Positions 1-7,437 of a DNA stretch of 16,244 nucleotides are shown here, piece by piece. Both the position numbers and the translations under genes were made by a program. The first letter of the stretch is position 1, and the number at the start of each line of letters is the position of its first letter. This DNA comes from CAZBJJ01 sp964492245 (GTDB lineage Bacteria > Spirochaetota > Spirochaetia > Treponematales > Breznakiellaceae). Where the stretch lies: positions 1 through 16,244 of the forward strand of contig CAZBJJ010000046.1 of assembly GCA_964492245.1 (NCBI GenBank). Reading direction: 5' to 3'. The notes under the pieces are model-generated. The model was not told where the DNA came from and ran no database searches. It was given only the letters and a program-made list of their open reading frames with translations.

Positions 1-1
1 T

Positions 2-2590
2 ATTTTTAAATGGCTTTTATCGCTGTGGCCAAGGCGGAAAGAATCTTATAAGGATGAATATGCCCTTAAAATCGAAGAGCGTAAATTTAACTTAGAAGAT
101 TTACGAAAATCCAATTTTCAAATACTTGAAGATCCAGCGTACTCCTGCCAATTTTCCGAAAAGGGCATTAAACTACAATTAAAAAAAGGCAATAGCTTGG
201 CTTGGTCAGAATTGGAACACTGGCGCGTGGCAGACATAGAAATTAAGGCCTCGATTATCTTCGATCCAGACAGTGTTTATAGCTCTGCCGGTCTCCTCTT
301 TAGAAAAACAGAGAGCGATAACTATTATCTTTTTCTTCTGTCGAGCAAGGGCCTGTGGCGCTTAGACCAGGTTTTTAATGGAAATCCTCAGTCCCTTATT
401 CCATGGACCGAATTACCAAAGGGCAGAGAAATAACCAAAGAAGAATCAATTGAGCTGAGCATAATTGCAATTGACCGACGTATTACCTTAGTTATCGACA
501 GGGTTTGGGCGGGCGAAATCCTGGACGATACGCATTTTGCCGGAACAATAGCCCTCGCGTTGGCAAATTACGAGGAAGGTGGCAGGCCCTCGGTAATTCT
601 AGAAAACTTGAGCCTCAATAGCCGACCCCGAGATGTGGAGGAGACCTGGAGAACATGGGCAGAGGAGGTCCCGCCAATGCGGGAGGCCCGCCTGACCCTG
701 GCCCAGAGCTTTATGGCTATCCAGCAGCCCAGCGCAGCCCTCGTACAAATTAAAAAAATCTGGAAACAACGCGAAGAAAAACTTCCAGCCGAACTACTAT
801 TGGCCAGCGAAGCAGCTATTTCCCTCTCGCTTTTGCAGGAGGCAAAAAGCTATATATATGAGCTATTAGAGCTCTTGGGCCCCTTGGCAAAAAACACCCC
901 CACCGAAAGCGAAACAAGCTCTCCAGAGCAATTTAATATCGCCAATATGCAGGATCGGGCCATAGAGCTGGAGCTAAGCCTTCTCTACCTCGAGGGCAAT
1001 TATAGCCAGCTCTACGACAAAACAAATCTTTTTTTACTAGAACAACCCGGCAATTCCCGGGTGCGCACCCTTTTAGCCCATGCACTGTATAATCTGGGCC
1101 GCTACGAGGCAGCGGCAATAGAGTATGAGCAATTGGCAGAACAGGCTCAAAAGAACGACAGGACCACAGAACAGGGACTGCTTTTTAAAAATGCTGCCCA
1201 GGCCTACGAAAACTCTGGAAACACAGAGAAGGCCCTTGAACTCTGGCTCAATGCAGGCAATGCCTTTTTGAATACAGAAGAATATATGGAGCTCTCCCTT
1301 TTATTGCCCACCCTTTTAAAATGGGGAAATGCCGAAGCCAAGGTCCATGCCCTCTCGGCCAAATATCATTTTGCCATGGAAAACTGGATTCAGGCCCGCA
1401 TCGACCTACAAAGTGCGCGGAACCTCTGCGCCCGGGTCGAAGATATAGACCCCGCTGTTCCCTATTTACAGGGTCTGTTACTTATTCGGGAAGGGAAACG
1501 GGCAAAGGCCATCGAACTCCTAGAGGAGGCGGTTTCGCTCCAGAGCGATTATTATCCGTTTTTATTCCGTTTGGCCGAATCGCGTTGGCTTTCGGGAACA
1601 AAAAGCGATATCGCCAAGCTGGAAGCCGACCTCCCAATGCTTTTAGAACATGCCGAAGCCGATGGCTGGCTGTACAACCTCGTTGCCTGTTTTGCTATGG
1701 ATAGACAAGATTGGGAGAGAGCCAAGGCAATGCTGGCCCAGGCAGAGGCCAGCCTGGGGTCGATAAAAGAAGTGCGGGCAAATAAAGCGGAATTGGCATC
1801 TCGGCAGGGACACCATGAACAGGCCCTTGAATATATTGCCAGCTACCCCTTAGAGGGCGACCCCCTTATAGATACGCGCCGTGGCAATATCCTGTACCGG
1901 CTAGGCCGCCTAGAAGATGCCGAAGAGGCCTTTAGGCTGGTCTTAAAAAAAGACGATAATAATCCTGAATGGTATCGCAATCTGGCTGGCTGTTTAATTG
2001 AGCAGGGCCGCTACGGCGAAGCCGATGAACTTTTAGCCAAGGCCTACGAAATTGAACCCGCGGTTAAAACCTTAGAGCTCATTGCCTATGTGGCCGGTAA
2101 AAAAGGGGAATACCCTCGGGCAGAGGCCTCCTTGCGCCTTGGCCTTGAAGCTGAACCCCATAATACCGATCTCCTCTTCTCATTGGCTTGGAACTACGTC
2201 CAAATGGCCCGTTACGAAAGAGCCAATGAGTGTATTGCTCAATTGGAAGAGCTTATAAAAAAGAATTCTCCTTTAAAACAGAGTTTGGCAGAGTTAGAAA
2301 ATGCCATTACAATGGCCACTACACGCAACATCAATTGTAGTCTCTGCAATGTACAGTGGACAGTGCCCCGAGAACTCCCCCCCCAAGGGGCCCTTAGCCT
2401 TAGAGCAGAGCCCCCCGATACCATGCCCGCAGGCATCTGCCCTAATTGCTCAAAGACCTACTGCATAGGCTGTGTTAAGCAGACCCTTGTAGATCGGCGT
2501 TTTCACTGTCCCGATTGCCAGCAGGCCTTAAAACTGAGCGACAACGGCATAGTAAAAATCCTAAACGATTGGCTGTCAAATTTAGAATAA
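2..2590 (+). CDS. TPR-repeat protein with N-terminal lectin-like domain and C-terminal zinc finger (5' partial)
   Basis: Frame 2 is open from base 2 to the TAA at 2588-2590 (862 visible residues). The TTG at 197 has no ribosome site and sits inside continuous coding sequence, so the true start lies left of the window. The first residues (IFKWLLSLWPRRK) look like the end of a membrane segment followed by a positive stop. Residues about 40-205 resemble a concanavalin/LamG-like beta-sandwich (AGLLFRKTESDNYYLF). Residues about 215-770 are helical TPR repeats with the usual pattern of W, G, Y, A and P. The C-terminal 85 residues carry eight cysteines as four CxxC pairs (coding 2336-2527), a RING- or double-zinc-ribbon-like module. 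Inference: a membrane-anchored scaffold for protein assembly, substrate unknown. The stop is 18 bases before exoA. Confidence is high that it is a real gene and moderate for the domains. Confidence 0.88.
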   Translation: MFKWLLSLWPRRKESYKDEYALKIEERKFNLEDLRKSNFQILEDPAYSCQFSEKGIKLQLKKGNSLAWSELEHWRVADIEIKASIIFDPDSVYSSAGLLFRKTESDNYYLFLLSSKGLWRLDQVFNGNPQSLIPWTELPKGREITKEESIELSIIAIDRRITLVIDRVWAGEILDDTHFAGTIALALANYEEGGRPSVILENLSLNSRPRDVEETWRTWAEEVPPMREARLTLAQSFMAIQQPSAALVQIKKIWKQREEKLPAELLLASEAAISLSLLQEAKSYIYELLELLGPLAKNTPTESETSSPEQFNIANMQDRAIELELSLLYLEGNYSQLYDKTNLFLLEQPGNSRVRTLLAHALYNLGRYEAAAIEYEQLAEQAQKNDRTTEQGLLFKNAAQAYENSGNTEKALELWLNAGNAFLNTEEYMELSLLLPTLLKWGNAEAKVHALSAKYHFAMENWIQARIDLQSARNLCARVEDIDPAVPYLQGLLLIREGKRAKAIELLEEAVSLQSDYYPFLFRLAESRWLSGTKSDIAKLEADLPMLLEHAEADGWLYNLVACFAMDRQDWERAKAMLAQAEASLGSIKEVRANKAELASRQGHHEQALEYIASYPLEGDPLIDTRRGNILYRLGRLEDAEEAFRLVLKKDDNNPEWYRNLAGCLIEQGRYGEADELLAKAYEIEPAVKTLELIAYVAGKKGEYPRAEASLRLGLEAEPHNTDLLFSLAWNYVQMARYERANECIAQLEELIKKNSPLKQSLAELENAITMATTRNINCSLCNVQWTVPRELPPQGALSLRAEPPDTMPAGICPNCSKTYCIGCVKQTLVDRRFHCPDCQQALKLSDNGIVKILNDWLSNLE
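2377..2384 (+). repeat. C8 homopolymer tract in the TPR gene
   Basis: Eight consecutive C residues lie inside the coding sequence, in a Pro-rich linker between the first CxxC pair and the rest of the zinc finger. A one-base change would remove three of the four CxxC pairs while leaving the TPR region intact. Confidence 0.6.
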
Positions 2591-2602
2591 TTCTGATATA
2601 CT
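2573..2602 (+). promoter_or_regulatory. Candidate extended -10 promoter for exoA
   Basis: TATACT at 2597-2602 is preceded by TGA, giving an extended -10 (TGnTATACT). A weak -35, CTGTCA, lies at 2573-2578 with an 18-base spacer. The predicted start point falls at or next to the exoA ATG at 2609, and no Shine-Dalgarno sequence precedes that ATG. This is inference from motif matches only. Confidence 0.35.
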
Positions 2603-2608
2603 TCTTGC

Positions 2609-3388
2609 ATGCGCATTATTTCTTGGAACGTAAATGGACTGCGGGCAATAGCCAATAAGGGCTTTGCCCAATGGCTGCAAGAAGATTCACCGGACATTAT
2701 CTGTCTTCAAGAGACAAAGGCCCGCCCCGATCAATTGAACAATGAAACACTTGAAATTCCCTTAAAAACTGAAGGGTTTTGGCAGGCCCACTTTGCCTCA
2801 GCTCAAAAACCTGGCTACTCGGGAGTGGCAATATACAGCAAAACCGCCCCATTGGATATTCGCTATATGGGTTTTAAGGAATTCGATGCCGAAGGGCGGG
2901 TGCTTATAGCCGAATACCCTACATTCACCTTAATTAACGCCTACTTTCCCAATTCCCAGGAGGGCGGAGCCCGCTTAGACTACAAGCTGGCATTCTGCAC
3001 CGCGATGCGCGAGGTCTGCGACAACTTGGTAGCATCGAACCGAAACCTCGTCCTCTGTGGCGATTACAATATTGCGCACCGGCCCATAGACCTGGCAAAC
3101 CCCAAGGCCAACGAAAAAAATCCCGGCTACCTACCCGAGGAACGGGCCTGGATGGAAGAGTTTTTAGCAGCCGGTTATACCGATTCTTTTCGCAGTTTCT
3201 ACCCCGATTTGCCCGAAAAATATAGCTGGTGGAGCTATCGCTTTAAGGCCCGGGAGAAAAACATTGGCTGGAGAATTGATTATCACTGTGTAAATAAGGG
3301 CTTTGCAAAGGCACTAAAAGCGGCACATATTCGCAGCGAGGTGATGGGTTCGGACCACTGCCCCGTAGAAATTATATTAAAGGATTAA
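2609..3388 (+). CDS. xthA: Exodeoxyribonuclease III / class II AP endonuclease
   Basis: This Mg-dependent enzyme cuts DNA 5' to abasic sites and degrades 3' ends in base-excision repair in the cytoplasm. The protein has 259 residues, the usual length, and is a single exonuclease-endonuclease-phosphatase fold. Visible catalytic motifs are WNVNGLR at 6-12, LQETK with Glu35, AYFPN with Tyr112, GDYNIAH with Asp152, Asn154 and His157, and the terminal SDHCPV with Asp249-His250. WRIDY at 221-225 matches the conserved late motif. In spirochaetes and Gram-positives the gene is often called exoA. The ATG at 2609 gives the canonical N terminus (MRIISWNVNG) but has no Shine-Dalgarno sequence. It may be read by coupling to the TPR gene 18 bases upstream or from a leaderless message. 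Family assignment is very secure. Confidence 0.96.
   Translation: MRIISWNVNGLRAIANKGFAQWLQEDSPDIICLQETKARPDQLNNETLEIPLKTEGFWQAHFASAQKPGYSGVAIYSKTAPLDIRYMGFKEFDAEGRVLIAEYPTFTLINAYFPNSQEGGARLDYKLAFCTAMREVCDNLVASNRNLVLCGDYNIAHRPIDLANPKANEKNPGYLPEERAWMEEFLAAGYTDSFRSFYPDLPEKYSWWSYRFKAREKNIGWRIDYHCVNKGFAKALKAAHIRSEVMGSDHCPVEIILKD
3379..3384 (+). promoter_or_regulatory. Ribosome binding site fixing a GTG start
   Basis: AAAGGA lies eight bases before the GTG at 3393 and overlaps the last codons of the exonuclease gene. It supports GTG as the start of the rhomboid gene and translational coupling to xthA. Confidence 0.6.
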
Positions 3389-3392
3389 AACA

Positions 3393-4016
3393 GTGGGTGC
3401 AAAGATAAAATATAATTCTCCGGCTATTTTAAGTTTTTCTTTATTTTCTGCCCTTATTCTACTTTTAAATAACACTTTTTTCCCCAATTTAATCCAAGGT
3501 TTTTTCCTTATACCCGGTAAAAACCAATTTAGTTTTTCGCATGTTCTCAATTGGTTTCGACTTTTTACCCACGTTGCAGGACATGCAGACTGGAACCATC
3601 TTATTTCAAATTTTGCCATTATCCTGTTAATTGGGCCCATTTTAGAAGAACTCTACGGCTCTTTTACTATTTTTTTTATGATACTCACCACCGCCTTTAT
3701 AACAGGAATCCTAAATGCAGTCTTTTTTAGCACCAGCCTACTGGGGGCCTCGGGCGTGGCATTTATGATGGTCCTATTGATATCTTTTACCAATTTTAAA
3801 CGAGGCGAAATACCACTCACCTTTATTTTAATACTCATACTGTACCTAGGCCGAGAAATATTAAATGCACTTTTTGATGCAGAAAATGGCATTAGCGAGT
3901 TTGCACACATCGTTGGCGGCTTTTGTGGTAGCTTGTTTGGTTTTTTTAATGGAGAAGCTATGACAAAACCTAAAAAGTCTTCCCCAAAACCCAAGTCTAC
4001 TGAAAACCTCTTATAG
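3393..4016 (+). CDS. Rhomboid-family intramembrane serine protease
   Basis: A 207-residue, very hydrophobic integral membrane protein with about six predicted transmembrane segments and a short basic Pro/Ser/Lys tail. Rhomboids cleave substrate transmembrane helices within the lipid bilayer. The defining residues are visible: the HxxxN motif in WNHLISN (His69, Asn73), the catalytic serine in LLGASGVAF (GxSG, Ser120), and the catalytic histidine in FAHIVGG (His172). All key residues are present, so it should be an active protease. Its substrate cannot be read from context. It starts four bases after xthA with a GTG and an AAAGGA ribosome site, so the two are probably co-transcribed. The region is more AT-rich and T-rich than its neighbours, as expected for a membrane protein. 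Confidence 0.88.
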   Translation: MGAKIKYNSPAILSFSLFSALILLLNNTFFPNLIQGFFLIPGKNQFSFSHVLNWFRLFTHVAGHADWNHLISNFAIILLIGPILEELYGSFTIFFMILTTAFITGILNAVFFSTSLLGASGVAFMMVLLISFTNFKRGEIPLTFILILILYLGREILNALFDAENGISEFAHIVGGFCGSLFGFFNGEAMTKPKKSSPKPKSTENLL

Positions 4017-4030
4017 ATCTGAGAAATTTA

Positions 4031-4058
4031 TTGGCTTATTATAATTTAAAGGTATACT
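4031..4058 (+). promoter_or_regulatory. Sigma70-type promoter for the chemoreceptor-like gene
   Basis: TTGGCT (4031-4036), a 16-base spacer and TATACT (4053-4058) sit in the 76-base AT-rich gap after the rhomboid gene. The predicted transcript start near 4065 leaves a leader of about 28 bases containing GGAG at 4082-4085, seven bases before the ATG at 4093. Confidence 0.5.
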
Positions 4059-4092
4059 ATTTTAGCTTTATCTTTTTTATTGGAGTACCAGG

Positions 4093-6263
4093 ATGTCTAC
4101 TTTTTTTATTATTGGCATATTCCTTTTAATCCTGCTTGTTTTAAGTCTTTTAATTATAATAAGACTATACCGCGATAAAAAACATTTAATGCAGGATTTT
4201 TCTCATATATTTGATATCACCATCTCCTCTCTTGGCCACGGCCTTAGTGCCTTTGCCTCGGGAGATATACGAAAAACAATCGATCCTGCCCCATTTTCGG
4301 CAAAGACCCCAATTGCCCAAAAAGTTGAACGAGACCTTGAATTGGCTATTGAAGATTTTAATTCAATTACCGCCGCTCCTTCCAAGAGGCTTTGTTTTAC
4401 TGGGGCAAATAGCTACGAAGAGGGCCATTTAGCAGGGCAGGAAATAGATAAATTATTACATGGCACGGGCCATATTGCCTGTATTATTCCATCTTATAGT
4501 CAAATAAACCATGTTCTTAGAATGAAGGGCTGCGTAGATTATATTTTAGAGCATGCCCCAAATATAAAATTAATTGATGTTTTTGAAGGGGCGGGAAACA
4601 GGGACGTCACCTTAGTGGTAGCAAAAAAATAATCGAAGAGCATCGCAATCTTTCGCTCATCTACATTACCGACGGACACAGCCCACCGGTTGTGGCAGAG
4701 CTTGTAGAAAAGCTTAACCCATCAATAAAAATTGCCACCTTCGATGCAATTCCCGAAAACATTGAGCTGTTAAAAGAGGGGAAGTTTTCTCTGCTTATTG
4801 AACAAAACTCATTTGCCCAAGCTTGGAATTCGCTTATCCATTTATACAACGCCTGTAATTCAAACTGGAAGCCCACTACGCCTAAGCTATTCATGCCTCC
4901 CATTCCCATTACCATCGACAATTACCGCTCCTATTGGGATGACGCCAAAAATAAGCGCATATTGCAAGACGAGGAAAAAGGGCAACTTGCCGAGGTTCTA
5001 GATCGCCGACCCAAGCGGGCCTACAAATTCGCTCTTATCATGCCGCTTTCCACCGGATTTTTCGAAGGGCTCGGCAGAGGTGCCGAAGCTGCCAGGCAAC
5101 ATTTAAAAGAGCTTGGCATAGAGGTTACCATTGTCGATGCCTTTAACACTTGGAACGATTTTGGTTCCGTCAGTATATTTGCTCCTATTATCGATTCCTT
5201 TATCGCCCAAAATTACGATGGCATTGCCACAGTTGTAGTCGACCCCAATCTTACCCCTGCAATAAATAAGGCCATCTCTAAGGGCTTAACAGTGACAAGC
5301 TTCAATACCGAACCCTCAAACTTCAGGGAAATTCTACTCACTATTATTAACAATGGCGAAGTTCTTGCCCGAGACAGCCAGAACCTTGCCGCCTCTGCAG
5401 AAGAGTCCTCGAGAACCACTGCCCAAATTGTCAATTCCATAAAGGGGATTCATGGCGATATCGAAAACGAAAAAGATAAAATTGCCGGTACCGACAAAGA
5501 ACTTAGCACCTTAAATGAGCAAATTGCCAATATGCAGAGTAGCCTTGCCCAATATGCCCAATTCCTCGTAGATATGACCGACCAATCCCTACAGGGCAGC
5601 AATTATATGGCTGCCACCTGGCAAGAGACCGAAAAACTTAAAACCGTTATCGACACTATTTCACAATCGCTCAACGCCTTCCAGGAAAAACTTTTAAAGG
5701 TGAACGAGTTCGCTGCAATTATCGAAAATCTCTCCGAAAGCACCAATGTTTTAGCGATAAACGCCTCGATACAGGCCGCAAGAGCAGGTACAGCAGGCAA
5801 GAGCTTTGCAGTTGTAGCTGGCGAAATTCGAAGCTTAGCCGGCAATTCTGGTAAGACTGCCGAGGATATCCGTCTGTTAATAAACGAAGTGTCCCGTTCT
5901 ATGAGCGATATTTTAATTAACAGTAGCCAGGGTATAGTACAAATGGATGCAAATTTAGATAAAACCCAACGGGCCAAAGAATCCTTCGAATCTATTGTAC
6001 ATGCAATAGAAGAGGCTAACAAAGAAATTTCAACCATCGAAAATTCGGTAATGGATATTGTGGAAGCGGGTAATGGGGTAAAGCAAAATATTTTAGCAAT
6101 TGAAGATATGAGCAATTCGAGCATTCGGCGACTAGAGGAAATATCTTCTTCGGTCAACGAGTATGTGGAGCAGGCTGAATTATTATCCCTTACTGCAAAT
6201 AACCTTAGCTCACTTACCACAAATCAGGAATTGGTCTTCTCGCAGTTGAGCGTTAAGGAATAA
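4093..6263 (+). CDS. Membrane-anchored MCP-like receptor with cytoplasmic, apparently permuted sugar-binding-protein domain; -1 frameshift at A7
   Basis: Two frames encode one protein. The first (4093-4632) ends GCA AAA AAA TAA; slipping back one base at 4629 continues in the frame open to 6263, giving 723 residues. Joined numbering: transmembrane helix 5-24 followed by RLYRDKK, so the rest should be cytoplasmic; HAMP-like segment about 38-92 (LSAFASGDIRKTI); type I binding-protein C-lobe about 97-280 (SKRLCFTGANSYEEGHLAGQ to a QN-containing end); charged linker; N-lobe about 311-410 (YKFALIMPLSTGFFEGL to TSFNTEPSN); MCP signalling coiled coil about 411-723 with tip TNVLAINASIQAARAGT at 551-567. 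The lobes are in reverse of the usual order. The slip lies within the C-lobe. Known family role: binding a small ligand and controlling CheA/CheW; the ligand is unknown. Alternatives are a frameshift mutation, a sequencing error or programmed recoding. Confidence 0.8.
4622..4633 (+). other. A7 slippery heptamer with in-frame stop (apparent -1 frameshift site)
   Basis: Seven A residues (4623-4629) are read as gcA AAA AAA followed directly by TAA in the zero frame. This has the spacing of a classical -1 slippery heptamer. Both tRNALys can re-pair after a one-base backward slip, continuing as VAKK-IIEEHRNL. I see no strong Shine-Dalgarno-like element 10-14 bases upstream and only a weak GAGC/GCTC hairpin downstream (about 4637-4659). 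Confidence 0.65.
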
Positions 6264-6348
6264 TAAACTCAAGTTCTAGCCCAAAATTTATTTTTTTGTT
6301 ATTCTCTTAGCTAAGATAGGACTGCAAAATCTTTTTTATACAGCAGTT

Positions 6349-6355
6349 AAGGGAG
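6349..6355 (+). promoter_or_regulatory. Ribosome binding site choosing the prfA TTG start
   Basis: AAGGGAG lies five bases before the TTG at 6361. It overlaps the upstream GTG at 6355, which would therefore have no ribosome site of its own. This favours 6361 as the start. The 91-base gap from the receptor gene holds no promoter I would defend and no terminator. Confidence 0.6.
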
Positions 6356-6360
6356 TGGTT

Positions 6361-7431
6361 TTGAACAAACGATTAGAACAATTGTTGGAAAGATATCGTG
6401 AGCTGGAAATTGAAATCCAAGATCCCAATATAATAAAGGACCAAAAAAAATATCGCGAGATTATGCGCGAACATGCCCATCTGGCGGAGCTGGACCATCT
6501 TCAGCATAAAATTGAAGATATCGAAAACGAAATTTCCGATACTAACTCTATTTTAGAAACCGAAAAAGACGCAGACCTCTGCCAAATGGCCGAGGAAGAG
6601 CTAGAAAATCTGGAACTTACTCTTGCAAATTTTCAGAACGAGCTAAAACTCCTGCTAATTCCCCGGGATCCTCTGGATGAAAAAAATATTATTATGGAAA
6701 TTCGTGGGGGTGCTGGTGGAGATGAGGCAGCCCTATTTGCCGCCGACCTCTATCGCATGTATCAGCGTTTTGCCGAGGAAAAATCCTGGAAGACCGAGCT
6801 TATGGACTCTAACGAAACTGAACTGGGCGGTCTAAAAGAAGTTGTCTTTTCTATAAGTGGAAAAAATGTCTACGAAAATCTGCGCTACGAATCGGGTGTA
6901 CACCGTGTTCAACGAGTTCCCGATACCGAATCCTCGGGCCGCATTCATACCTCGACGGTTACTGTCGCCGTTTTGCCAGAGGCCGAGGAGACCGAAATTG
7001 AAATTCATCAAGAGGACTTGCGTATTGATGTAATGCGCGCGGGCGGACCAGGTGGACAGAGCGTAAATACCACCGATAGCGCCGTACGCATTACGCATTT
7101 GCCCTCTGGTCTGGTTGTTATCTGCCAAGACGAAAAAAGCCAGATTAAAAACAAGGCGAAGGCAATGCGTGTTTTACGAGCTCGCCTTTTCGAGCTGGAA
7201 GACCAAAAGGCCCGTGCCGAACGGGCCGAAAACAGGCGCAGCCAGGTGGGAACTGGGGATCGATCGGAACGAATTCGCACCTATAATTTTCCTCAAAACC
7301 GCTTAACCGATCATCGCATAAACCTTACCCTTTACAAGCTGGACCTTATAATGGAAGGCGACATGGCTGAGCTTTTAGAAGCTTTAAAACTTACAGCAAA
7401 AGAAGAACTCTTAAAAGCTACCGCCTCTTAA
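6361..7431 (+). CDS. prfA: Peptide chain release factor 1 (RF1)
   Basis: RF1 reads UAA and UAG in the ribosomal A site and triggers hydrolysis of peptidyl-tRNA. With the TTG start the protein has 356 residues, the normal length, beginning NKRLEQLLERYRELE. Visible parts: N-terminal coiled coil (1-100); the EIRGGAGGDEAALFAADLYRMY block (about 113-134); the stop-codon-reading PxT motif in HRVQRVPDTESSGRIHTST (Pro187-Asp188-Thr189); and the GGQ catalytic loop in RAGGPGGQSVNTTDSAVR (Gly231-Gly232-Gln233). RF2 has SPF instead of PxT, so this is RF1. The GGQ glutamine is the substrate of PrmC, whose gene follows after six bases, indicating one operon. A GTG start at 6355 would add two residues but has a poorer ribosome site. 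Confidence 0.96.
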   Translation: MNKRLEQLLERYRELEIEIQDPNIIKDQKKYREIMREHAHLAELDHLQHKIEDIENEISDTNSILETEKDADLCQMAEEELENLELTLANFQNELKLLLIPRDPLDEKNIIMEIRGGAGGDEAALFAADLYRMYQRFAEEKSWKTELMDSNETELGGLKEVVFSISGKNVYENLRYESGVHRVQRVPDTESSGRIHTSTVTVAVLPEAEETEIEIHQEDLRIDVMRAGGPGGQSVNTTDSAVRITHLPSGLVVICQDEKSQIKNKAKAMRVLRARLFELEDQKARAERAENRRSQVGTGDRSERIRTYNFPQNRLTDHRINLTLYKLDLIMEGDMAELLEALKLTAKEELLKATAS

Positions 7432-7437
7432 ACGCTT

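Noticed and set aside
197..199. TTG as the start of the TPR gene
   Set aside because: The same frame is open back to base 2 with plausible protein sequence, and there is no ribosome site before this TTG; the start is outside the window.
5603..6220. 205-residue leftward open frame opposite the MCP domain
   Set aside because: It is the reverse of a conserved coiled-coil coding region, low in complexity, with no recognisable family.
6904..6933. PDT instead of PAT in RF1 as altered stop-codon recognition
   Set aside because: The middle residue of PxT varies among RF1 proteins; an acidic residue is seen in Gram-positive RF1 as I recall it.
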